A stretch of DNA of 44,065 bases from Gammaproteobacteria bacterium. Its GTDB lineage: Bacteria; Pseudomonadota; Gammaproteobacteria; SZUA-21. The notes under the pieces were generated by a model. The model saw only the letters and a list, made by a program, of their open reading frames with translations. It made no database searches and was not told the origin of the DNA. Position numbers and translations under genes: made by a program. Below, one piece after another: positions 32,560-40,594 of the stretch. The first letter of the stretch is position 1. Every line of letters starts with the position of its first letter. Where the stretch lies: NCBI GenBank assembly GCA_003233345.1, contig QILK01000028.1, positions 1 through 44,065 of the forward strand. The letters are read 5' to 3'.

Positions 32560-35439
32560 TTTTATTGTTTTCGGGATTTTAATCCAAAAGGTACTTCCAG
32601 CACCACGTTTACTATCTGCACCGACCTCGCCTTGTAAAATTTCAGACGCGATTTTTCCTGTCAGGTAGAGACCAAGTCCAGTTCCCCCGGCTTTTACCAA
32701 TAGGTGAGTTTTGAATCTTTCAAAGGCCTCAAACAGGCGGGGCATATCGACAGTATCAATTCCGATACCAGTATCAGCAACAATAAACGTTATAGCGTTT
32801 TCTGCTTCCTCAATGGACAGAATAATCTTCCCCTGCTCAGTATATTTTATGGCATTGCTAATATAATTAAGAATGCATTGATACAACCGCCTTTTATCGG
32901 TATTAAGAATGATACCCTGAGGCACATTAACGGTAATGGTTAAGCCTTTTTTATCTGCTTGTCGATATAGAGTCGCTAATGCTTCAGTGATGACTTCCTT
33001 GGCATCAAATTCTGACGGTTCTATATCAATACGTCCTGACTCAATTTTTGAAATATCGATTATATCGGTAATGAGCGACAGTAAATGGCTGCCTGATCGA
33101 TTGATACGGGTAATGTAATCCTTGTATTTTTCTCCTAGTTCACCAAAAGAACCCTGCATCATCATGCTAGAGAAACCGATGATAGAGTTAAGTGGCGTAC
33201 GTAACTCATGAGAAACGGAAGCAATAAACATAGATTTTAACTGATCGAGTTCTTTTAACTTCATGTTCGCCTGACTCAATTCAGAAGTGCGTTCTTCGAC
33301 CTTGATTTCCAACTCATCATAGGATCGTCGCAATGCTTCTTCGCTTTGCTTGCGCTCAGAAATATCACGCAAACTAACGACCCTCATCTGCTGATTTTGT
33401 AAGTTGATATTTGATGCATTGACTTCCACAGGCATAATGGAACCTGTTTTAATTATTATGTTTGCTTCAAACGATGTTTCTGCTGCGTTACCTACATTCT
33501 CGGCAACAATAGACTTGGAGTCATTCGATACAAAATCCAGTATATTTTTACCAATAATTTCTTCTGGTGTATAACCTGTCATCTTACTGGTGGCTGGGTT
33601 AATATCTTTAATCATTCCGTTTTCATGAAAGAAAACCATTTCAAACGTCGCATGGAAAAACTGTCCCAGTCTATGTTCGCTTTCACCTAATTTTTTATCT
33701 GCCCGTTTGCGTTCAATATTTTCTTCCACCAGGAGTTGGTTTTTTTCACTCAACTCAGAAGTTTTTCGACGGACTTGAAGGCGTAGAAGTGCACTGGTCG
33801 CGATCAAAATAACCATGAATCCGACAGCGCTTATTGCCACCCATACCCAGTAACGGGAGAGTTGATCTACTTTAATATTTATCCATTTTCTGCTAATTTC
33901 AAGATGTTTTTCTGGCGGCATTGCTTTAAGTGTTTTGTTAATAATGCTGACCAGTTCAGGCCACTCCTTGCGGACTGCAAACGAATGACCCACATTGCTA
34001 AATTCGGTTGGCGCAGCAATTTTAATATTTGTAAAATTGTGCCTGCGCATTATATAAGTCGTGGTTGCGATATCACCAATAAATGCATCTGCTTTCCCGG
34101 AAGACACGGACGACAATCCGTCGACTATAGAGTTTACAGTTAGCATGTCTAATTTCGGGTACCCGTTTTGTACTAGATCATGGGTAACGTAATTTCGGAC
34201 GACGGCGATTTTTTTTTTAGTCAAGTTCTCTATGCCGGAAATAACCGGGTAATTGTCACGCGTAAAAATCATTATTGGATATCTAAAATAAGGCCGAGTA
34301 AAACTTAAATATTTCTTTCTTTGTTCTGTGGGTGTTATTGCTGCAAATAGATCAATATTGCCTTTTTTAGCCTGTTCAATTGCCTGGTACCAGGTTAGAT
34401 TCGGAATGATCTGTATTGAGATACCCAGTTTTTGGCTTAGCAGTTGTACATAATCCGCTGAAATACCGGCATGGTTACCCAGGTCGTCAATAAATTCTAC
34501 GGGTGCAAAATTTGTGTCGATTGCTAGGCGTATACTTTTGTGTTTAGACAGCCACCGTCGTTCTTTATCAGATAAATTTAATAGCTGCGTAGACTGGCTT
34601 ATCGTATCCGCAGGTACCCACTTATTCATAATACGTATATGCTCTGATTCTGGAATGGCGTTAATCGCCTTGTTCAATATGGATACCAGCTCAGGCCAAT
34701 CCTTGCGAATGCCGATGCGTTGACCGTTTAATATCAGTTCGAAGGGGGCAGCGATTTTTAGATTGTGAATGCCGTGTTTACTCCCAAGAAACACGCTAAC
34801 CCCTAAGACGCCTACATGAGCATCCGCTTTTCCAGTGGCGACGGCGCGTAATCCTTGTAGTGTCGTCTCAACCATTAATCGCTTAATTGCAGGCTGCTCA
34901 CGGATGATTTTGCTCGTGGACGAATAGCCCTTTACCAGCGCTATCCTTTTTCCCGTCAAGTCCCTAGCACGTTTGATGCTCTTATCGTCATTGCGTGTCA
35001 TGATAACTAAAGGTGTCGGGATATAGATATTGGTAAAATTTAGGTAACGTTCACGTTTCGGTGTTCTAACCGCAGTAGCGATAGCATCCAGCGAACGGTT
35101 TTCCGATTTTTTTAGAATTTCTGTCCAACTAAGTTTAGGAACTATTTCAAAACGGACATTAAGTCGACGCGCAATCTCCGTGAGAAAATCGGGAGCCACT
35201 CCCTGATAATTTCCATCAATGCCCAAAAAACTATACGGCGCATATTCAGCATCAACACCTATACGGATTACCGGATGAGATTGCAACCATTTTTTTTCCT
35301 TGACCGTTAACGATATCTCTATTGATTTTTGATCCGAAACACCTGTATCGATCGACAAAGGTTGCGCGTGAATAGCAGCAGTAAAGAAAAATGGTGCCAG
35401 CGCATAAATGAGAATGCATTCAGCCCTATTAACATTCAT
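32554..35439 (-). CDS. Sensor histidine kinase with two periplasmic solute-binding domains
   Basis: This 961-residue hybrid sensor has a signal sequence (IYALAPFFFTAAIHA, about 10-25) and two tandem SBP_bac_3-type domains outside the membrane (about 50-275 and 293-522). The two repeats echo each other, for example GSKHGIHNLKIAAPFE and RRHNFTNIKIAAPTE, and both end with KxWPELVSIxNK. One membrane helix follows (about 531-552), then a PAS domain (about 590-695), a coiled segment, HisKA with His744 in SVSHELRTPL and HATPase_c with N-box NAIKYTEQ, DTGIGI and GGTGLGLYL. There is no own receiver domain, and phosphate probably goes to the two REC proteins downstream. The ligand is unknown; family domains bind amino acids and similar small solutes. 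It is first in a three-gene operon. Confidence 0.93.
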   Translation of the reverse strand: MNVNRAECILIYALAPFFFTAAIHAQPLSIDTGVSDQKSIEISLTVKEKKWLQSHPVIRIGVDAEYAPYSFLGIDGNYQGVAPDFLTEIARRLNVRFEIVPKLSWTEILKKSENRSLDAIATAVRTPKRERYLNFTNIYIPTPLVIMTRNDDKSIKRARDLTGKRIALVKGYSSTSKIIREQPAIKRLMVETTLQGLRAVATGKADAHVGVLGVSVFLGSKHGIHNLKIAAPFELILNGQRIGIRKDWPELVSILNKAINAIPESEHIRIMNKWVPADTISQSTQLLNLSDKERRWLSKHKSIRLAIDTNFAPVEFIDDLGNHAGISADYVQLLSQKLGISIQIIPNLTWYQAIEQAKKGNIDLFAAITPTEQRKKYLSFTRPYFRYPIMIFTRDNYPVISGIENLTKKKIAVVRNYVTHDLVQNGYPKLDMLTVNSIVDGLSSVSSGKADAFIGDIATTTYIMRRHNFTNIKIAAPTEFSNVGHSFAVRKEWPELVSIINKTLKAMPPEKHLEISRKWINIKVDQLSRYWVWVAISAVGFMVILIATSALLRLQVRRKTSELSEKNQLLVEENIERKRADKKLGESEHRLGQFFHATFEMVFFHENGMIKDINPATSKMTGYTPEEIIGKNILDFVSNDSKSIVAENVGNAAETSFEANIIIKTGSIMPVEVNASNINLQNQQMRVVSLRDISERKQSEEALRRSYDELEIKVEERTSELSQANMKLKELDQLKSMFIASVSHELRTPLNSIIGFSSMMMQGSFGELGEKYKDYITRINRSGSHLLSLITDIIDISKIESGRIDIEPSEFDAKEVITEALATLYRQADKKGLTITVNVPQGIILNTDKRRLYQCILNYISNAIKYTEQGKIILSIEEAENAITFIVADTGIGIDTVDMPRLFEAFERFKTHLLVKAGGTGLGLYLTGKIASEILQGEVGADSKRGAGSTFWIKIPKTIKV

Positions 35440-35656
35440 GATAACAACGGTTTATCCTTTTATTTTGTTTCCGCCATAAATAAAATAAATATGATACAAG
35501 TATAAAGTTAATTCAGTTTTATTATAGTTTAGTTTTCCCGTTGCAGAAATATAGTTTAAATTACATTACCTGTTTTGCACACCGATAGTCTTAAACTGGC
35601 TTGTTAAGTGGAGGGGAAATTTAAAAAGAGAAGGGCGACACGGAAGGCGTAAAATG

Positions 35657-35689
35657 GGATCAGAGCAGGTAATAATCCTGGTCTGATCC
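35657..35689. terminator. Hairpin downstream of soxB
   Basis: GGATCAGAGCAGG, loop TAATAAT, CCTGGTCTGATCC forms a 13-bp stem with one mismatch, 18 bases beyond the soxB stop. On the minus strand it is followed by ATTTTA, so it is a plausible soxB terminator. Confidence 0.6.
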
Positions 35690-35706
35690 TTTCTGACACG
35701 CCAAAA

Positions 35707-37512
35707 TCAGGGATAAGCTTGCCACCCGGGGTTACTTTGCTTGCCAATAATCTTGGGTTCATTAAGGCTGATCTTCTTAATCGTTTTCTGATCTCGCAAA
35801 TATTTGGCTACCAGATCCCAGATTGGTGTTCCTTTATCCAGTTTCTTTATACTGGCCCAGCCAGCGACTTTGTATTTTTTATTAGCATCCAGTGGTTTGC
35901 CGTCGAGCTCCATATAAGTAATACGACTACCCATCTTTTCAGTCGGATTAATCTCGTACTTGAGTCCACCAACGCGCACCATATCTCCCCCCTGTTGATA
36001 ATAAGGGTCAGTATGAAACAGGTTGTCGGCGACATCCTCGAGAATCGCTTTGATGTTGGTACCTGACAATTCGTTGAGGGTAACGATCGGATAGGTTAAC
36101 CCGCACTGGGTCATAATATGCTCAAAGGTAACGTGCTCACCTGGCAATACGCTGACACCCCAACGAAAACCAGGAGAGAAGGATATTTCAGCGTCCTGTT
36201 CTTTGATCAAGGCGTCGCAAATGACTTGGTCGAAAGTTCCGTTAAAGTTACCACGTCGGTATAGCAGGTCGTCGGTCACTGCCAGTTTTTCTTCAAGCTT
36301 GTCTTTCATGACAAAGCTCTCGCCCTGAAAGGTGACTTTCTTGCTACGCATTTTTTCAATATATTCCTTCATCGCCGGATCAGGTGTGATCAGGTTGGCG
36401 AATACAGGTAACATATGGAATTTAAATCCAGCAACCTTGCTGCCTTTAACGTCAAAATCCAGGACGCTTAGAAATTTGCCGTTTGAGCCTGAGTTAATGA
36501 CCAGCGTTTTACCACTTTGATTTGACACTTCGGTCGGTTTTGGAATGGCATCGTGGGTATGCCCACCCATAATGGCATCAATCCCGGTGACCTGTTTGGC
36601 CATTTTCAAGTCTACGTCCATACCGTTGTGAGACAGTACGACAACTACTTTTGCGCCTTTTTTCCGTACTTCATTGACAATTTCCTGCATGGCTTCGTCG
36701 CGAATACCAAAGCTCCAGTCAGGAACAAAGTATTTTGGGTTGGCGATCGGTGTATACGGAAAAGACTGTCCAATAATAGCGACTTGGATATTATTTATTT
36801 CTTTCATAACATAGGGTTTGAATACACGCTCTTCAAACTCTTTGTCAACCACGTTTTGTGCTACAAAATCAATGTTGTGTTTTTTAAAATCGTTTTCGAT
36901 AATATGTTTTACACGTTTGTGGCCATAGGTATATTCCCAGTGACCGGTCATGACATCAATGCCAAGAAGAATCTGTGCGTCAACCATATCTTGTGCGTCG
37001 GTCCAAACCGCCGTTCCGGAACCGCCACCCCAGGTATCACCGCCATCCAGTAATAGTGCGCCAGGACGTTTTGCCCGAATTTGCTTGATCAATGTTGCCA
37101 AGTGTGCAAAGCCACCCACTTTACCGTATTTTTTTGCCGCTTCGGAAAAATTCATATAGGTAAATGCGTGTGCCAGTATTGAATTATTGGGGATGCCGTA
37201 ATGTTTAAGAAACTTATCGCCTACCAGATGTGGAGGCTGTCCCTTCATACCTGCAACACCCAAGTTAATGTTAGGTTCGCGGAAATGGATTGGTAATAAC
37301 TGCGCATGACAATCTGTGTAATGTAGTAGTGACACATTACCGTAAGCTGGTTTCTCATACATATTGTTAGAGGATTTTTTAGGTTTGATACCTTTGCTTT
37401 TACTTTCTGCGTCGCTACCCGACTGTGAACTGTTGTCACATGATGCCAGGCTAAAGCCAGCGGCACTGGCTACGGCCAACATTTGCATAAATTCACGACG
37501 TGACATATTCAT
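35707..37512 (-). CDS. soxB: Thiosulfohydrolase SoxB
   Basis: SoxB is the periplasmic dinuclear-Mn enzyme that releases sulfate from the SoxY-bound thiosulfate adduct in the Sox pathway. A Tat-type signal begins MNMSRREFMQMLAVASAA, and SLASC at about 20-24 could also be a lipobox. The metallophosphoesterase core has TDCHAQLLPIHFREPNIN, LDGGDTWGGGSG, MTGHWEYTYG, LSHNGMDVD and GGHTHD. The 5'-nucleotidase C-terminal domain follows (RGNFNGTFDQVICDAL, TLNELSGTNIKAILED). The 601-residue length fits SoxB. GGAGGG is near the ATG. No other sox gene (XYZA, CD) is next to it, a split layout common in sulfur-storing gammaproteobacteria that lack soxCD. It is divergent from the MoxR gene. Confidence 0.95.
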   Translation of the reverse strand: MNMSRREFMQMLAVASAAGFSLASCDNSSQSGSDAESKSKGIKPKKSSNNMYEKPAYGNVSLLHYTDCHAQLLPIHFREPNINLGVAGMKGQPPHLVGDKFLKHYGIPNNSILAHAFTYMNFSEAAKKYGKVGGFAHLATLIKQIRAKRPGALLLDGGDTWGGGSGTAVWTDAQDMVDAQILLGIDVMTGHWEYTYGHKRVKHIIENDFKKHNIDFVAQNVVDKEFEERVFKPYVMKEINNIQVAIIGQSFPYTPIANPKYFVPDWSFGIRDEAMQEIVNEVRKKGAKVVVVLSHNGMDVDLKMAKQVTGIDAIMGGHTHDAIPKPTEVSNQSGKTLVINSGSNGKFLSVLDFDVKGSKVAGFKFHMLPVFANLITPDPAMKEYIEKMRSKKVTFQGESFVMKDKLEEKLAVTDDLLYRRGNFNGTFDQVICDALIKEQDAEISFSPGFRWGVSVLPGEHVTFEHIMTQCGLTYPIVTLNELSGTNIKAILEDVADNLFHTDPYYQQGGDMVRVGGLKYEINPTEKMGSRITYMELDGKPLDANKKYKVAGWASIKKLDKGTPIWDLVAKYLRDQKTIKKISLNEPKIIGKQSNPGWQAYP

Positions 37513-37833
37513 TAGACAACACCCTCCAAACTTACATATTTGTTAGTTTTGCTAAATTTAATAATAGTATTACATATAAGAAACACCTAATATTAAATTT
37601 AGTTTTAATAATCGAAACACTATACAATGAGTGTTGGTAAATTACTACTTGTCATATAGTTAAACGTGGTTTTTATGAGAGGTAATTTATTATTATGGCT
37701 ATAGAAATAAAATTTAATTTGATTATTTAATGCGAGAAGTGAATTTTTTTATAGTAAAATTACTGGTTTTATTTGAGCGTTATTTAGTCATGTTTTCAAA
37801 GTTATAGAACTTGTCGTAGAAGAGAGAAATTCA
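37513..37833. other. 321-base AT-rich divergent promoter region between soxB and the MoxR gene
   Basis: I see no gene longer than about ten codons and no unit of either repeat family. The region is very AT-rich, with several TTTAAT/ATTAAA words, and should hold the two divergent promoters, but no hexamer pair stands out enough to assign. Confidence 0.5.
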
Positions 37834-38883
37834 ATGAGACCAGCAATACTGACCCAGGTATTGGATAAAGAATATCAAAGTGCCGTACATGGAATCCACA
37901 CGCCCGTTATGATTTGGGGCCCACCCGGTATTGGCAAGTCACAGGTAGTCATTCAAGTGGCGGAACGCCATAAAGCCAATGTCATTGATATTCGCTTGTC
38001 ACAAATGGAGCCAAGTGATTTACGCGGGATTCCTTTCCGAGTTGGTGAGCACGTCGAATGGGCGATACCGGCAATGTTACCGGATGCGACACGACATGGT
38101 TCCCAGGGTATTCTGTTTCTTGATGAGATCACCTCAGCACCCCCCAGCGTTTCTGCCGCTGCGTATCAATTGATACTGGATCGGCGCCTTGGTGCCTACG
38201 AAGTTCCGGATGGATGGGTTATCTTTGCTGCTGGCAATCGTCAGGGTGATCGGGGAGTCACTTATAGTATGCCGGCACCATTGGCGAATCGGTTTTCGCA
38301 TTTTGATTTTGATATTAATCTTGATGATTGGGTGGCATGGGCTTATGCCAATGAAATCGATGAACGGATTATTGGTTTTTTAAGATTTCGACCGGAGCTA
38401 TTATTTGACTTTGATCCGGCGCATAATCCGGTTGCATTTCCGTCGCCGAGAACCTGGGAATATGCGCATCGTGCACTTAAAAAGTTTTTTGCAAACGGCG
38501 ATATGCTAACAGGAACGCTGCAAGCTTGTGTGGGGCCAGCGGCCGGTATTGAGTTGGCAGCCTTTGTGGAAAATTTGCAGAAGTTACCCGATATCGATCA
38601 AATATTGGCGGGACAGCCCGTAGAAATTCCCAAGGAGATTGATTTGCAGTATGCGGTCGCCGCCGCGTTAGTGGGGCGAGCCATTCGGTCACGGGCTGAC
38701 GGAAACTCGGCGACCGTGATCGGTAACATCCTCGAATTTGCCAGTCAGTTCCGGCAAAAAGAAATGGGGGTTATGTTGGTAACCGACCTTCAACGTGCCA
38801 TGGGCGATGAAATTTTCAGCGTGCCCGAGTTTCAGCGTTGGGCCAACCAGGTGGCCGATATTATGTTATTCAAGGACCAGTAG
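37834..38883 (+). CDS. MoxR-family AAA+ ATPase
   Basis: This is a cytosolic chaperone-like ATPase of 349 residues with Walker A WGPPGIGKS (about 28-36), Walker B GILFLDEIT, sensor-1-like FAAGNR and the arginine region APLANRFSHFD. MoxR ATPases usually pair with VWA-domain proteins to mature or insert cofactors into target complexes. The next gene, a metallopeptidase-VWA protein, fits that pattern, although about 490 bases of repeats separate them. The client is not evident from the neighbours. AGAGAGA precedes the ATG, a moderate ribosome site. Confidence 0.9.
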   Translation: MRPAILTQVLDKEYQSAVHGIHTPVMIWGPPGIGKSQVVIQVAERHKANVIDIRLSQMEPSDLRGIPFRVGEHVEWAIPAMLPDATRHGSQGILFLDEITSAPPSVSAAAYQLILDRRLGAYEVPDGWVIFAAGNRQGDRGVTYSMPAPLANRFSHFDFDINLDDWVAWAYANEIDERIIGFLRFRPELLFDFDPAHNPVAFPSPRTWEYAHRALKKFFANGDMLTGTLQACVGPAAGIELAAFVENLQKLPDIDQILAGQPVEIPKEIDLQYAVAAALVGRAIRSRADGNSATVIGNILEFASQFRQKEMGVMLVTDLQRAMGDEIFSVPEFQRWANQVADIMLFKDQ

Positions 38884-38918
38884 TCTTCCTGGTTAAATGA
38901 TTTACTTAATAGATTAGA

Positions 38919-39076
38919 GTAGCCCGGACTTCGCGCAGCGAACGCCGGGGAAACGAACATAGTCCCAACAGTAAAGCCGAATGTGTCAGATGTACCATTG
39001 ACAGGGGTTGTAAGGACTTGGTTGAATTTAAGCGGGTTATTTTTCCCCGGCGTTCGCTGCGCGAAGTCCGGGCTAC
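38919..39076. repeat. Inverted REP pair with a different spacer
   Basis: A plus unit (38919-38950) and a minus unit (39045-39076) are spaced as in the composite elements, but the enclosed 94 bases (for example CATAGTCCCAACAGTAAAGC) do not match the usual core. It starts 36 bases after the MoxR ATPase stop. Confidence 0.82.
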
Positions 39077-39104
39077 AAGACCTATAACGGGGAATTCAAT
39101 GGAA

Positions 39105-39201
39105 GCCCCTCAACCGGCAGTCAGAAGTTTTTTCCAGGACAGTGACAACGGCACGTTGTTGGCCTGGAAAAAATCTTGTGGCTGACGGTTATAAGAGGGG
39201 C
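39105..39201 (+). repeat. Long hairpin element C (covarying family)
   Basis: The 97-base element has GCCCCTC/GAGGGGC ends, box GTCAGAAG with T6 opposite A6 TCTTGTGGC, inner stem CCAGG/CCTGG and apical ACAACG/CGTTGT. Its flank AATTCAATGGAAG is shared with A, D and E. It is almost identical to the reverse complement of A outside the inner stem and loop, and both arms differ together there. Confidence 0.87.
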
Positions 39202-39284
39202 GCTGTTTAAAAGCATAACCATCCCAAGTTAATATACCCCGGCCCACTTTGCGAGCCCCCAGAGACTCGGCAAGTATAAAATAT

Positions 39285-39316
39285 GTAGTCCGGACTTCGC
39301 GCAGCGAACGCCGGGG
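39285..39316 (+). repeat. REP unit plus partial composite core, joined to the VWA gene start
   Basis: A REP unit (GTAGTCCGGACTTCGCG, then CAGCGAACGCCGGGG) is followed by TTGAAATTCAATTAAACAGG, the first half of the composite core. The match is lost near 39350, just before the VWA gene start. The right-hand inverted unit is missing. Confidence 0.8.
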
Positions 39317-39370
39317 AAAAGAAATAAGAATTGAAATTCAATTAAACAGGCTGTGTGTAAAAAATTAACT

Positions 39371-40576
39371 ATGAATGAAATAGAAAACAAACTCAGCGCC
39401 GCCAACAGTTCGTTAATTATCGATATGCCTTTTTTGGGTGCCTTGGTATTACGCATGCCATTGATTGCGGCTGATCCAGCCTGGTGCAAAACAACAGGCA
39501 CAGACGCGCGGGCAATTTATTATAATCCAGAATATATTGGTGAATTGACACTGGCGCAGACTCAATTTGTGCTCGCGCATGAAGCGCTACATTGTGCGTT
39601 ATCGCATTTTGCCAGACGTCAGCACCGCATCAAGCATCGTTGGGATCTGGCTTGTGATCTGGCGATCAATCCAATTTTAATTAAAGACGGACTAGTGCCA
39701 CCCCCCGAAGCGTTTAGTATTGATGTGTATGAAAATATGTCGGCCGAGGAAATTTATCCATTGCTCGACGATAACGAAGACATGCAAACACAAGATCATC
39801 ATTTATACGACAAAGAAAACGATGACCCGGCGGATAAATTGCAGCAACCTAATCAATCCAGCCAATCACAAGGCAGTGGTTCAGCGGATGCTGAGATCGA
39901 TAAAAATGCAGGTGGTGCGCCACAACCAAAACCTCTTGATGGCAAAGAAAAAGAAGAATTGGCGATACAATGGAAGCAACGTATGGCGGGAGCCGCACAA
40001 ACCGCAATGCAGGCGGGGAAACTCAGTGGCGATATGGCCAGATGGATTGATACCTTGCTTCAGCCGCAGTTACCCTGGCGTATGTTGTTGGCCAAGCATA
40101 TGACCTCGGCGGCCAGAGAAGATTATAACTATACCCGACCCTCTCGACGCGAGGGCAGTGCGATTTTGCCCAGTTTACGCAGTAATCAGATAGATCTGGT
40201 TGTCGTTATCGATACCAGTGGTTCTATTTCCAACGCTGAAATGCAATTGTTTGTCTCCGAAGTGGATTCGATCAAAGGGCAAACAAGGTCGCGTATTACC
40301 CTGCAAGTATGCGATAATAAGCTCGCCGACGAGGGGCCGTGGGAGTTTGAATATTGGGATGAGTTTGCGTTACCTGAGAATTTGCCAGGTGGCGGTGGAA
40401 CCAGTTTTAAACCTGTTTTTGAATGGTTGGCGAGGACGGGTAAACGCCCGGACTTATTAATTTACTTTACTGATGCACAGGGAAAATTTCCTCAACTGGA
40501 ACCCGAGTTCAATGTGATTTGGCTGGTAAAAGGCAAGCAGCCTGTCCCTTGGGGTCAACGAATACAATTAAATTGA
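39371..40576 (+). CDS. Metallopeptidase-like VWA protein (DUF2201 type)
   Basis: This two-domain protein of about 400 residues has an N-terminal putative metallopeptidase domain with an HExxH motif (LAHEALHCALSHF, His at about 69) and a second acidic segment. An acidic/Gln/Ser-rich linker follows (about 135-185), and then a C-terminal VWA-like domain with a MIDAS set: DTSGS in VVIDTSGSIS, Thr in GGGTSFKPVF and Asp in YFTDAQG. It is probably the partner of the MoxR ATPase upstream. The track start is a GTG at 39353. I prefer the ATG at 39371, but neither has a good ribosome site, and the upstream sequence is repeat-derived. The reaction and client are unknown. Confidence 0.87.
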   Translation: MNEIENKLSAANSSLIIDMPFLGALVLRMPLIAADPAWCKTTGTDARAIYYNPEYIGELTLAQTQFVLAHEALHCALSHFARRQHRIKHRWDLACDLAINPILIKDGLVPPPEAFSIDVYENMSAEEIYPLLDDNEDMQTQDHHLYDKENDDPADKLQQPNQSSQSQGSGSADAEIDKNAGGAPQPKPLDGKEKEELAIQWKQRMAGAAQTAMQAGKLSGDMARWIDTLLQPQLPWRMLLAKHMTSAAREDYNYTRPSRREGSAILPSLRSNQIDLVVVIDTSGSISNAEMQLFVSEVDSIKGQTRSRITLQVCDNKLADEGPWEFEYWDEFALPENLPGGGGTSFKPVFEWLARTGKRPDLLIYFTDAQGKFPQLEPEFNVIWLVKGKQPVPWGQRIQLN

Positions 40577-40594
40577 CGCGACTGGATTTATTGT

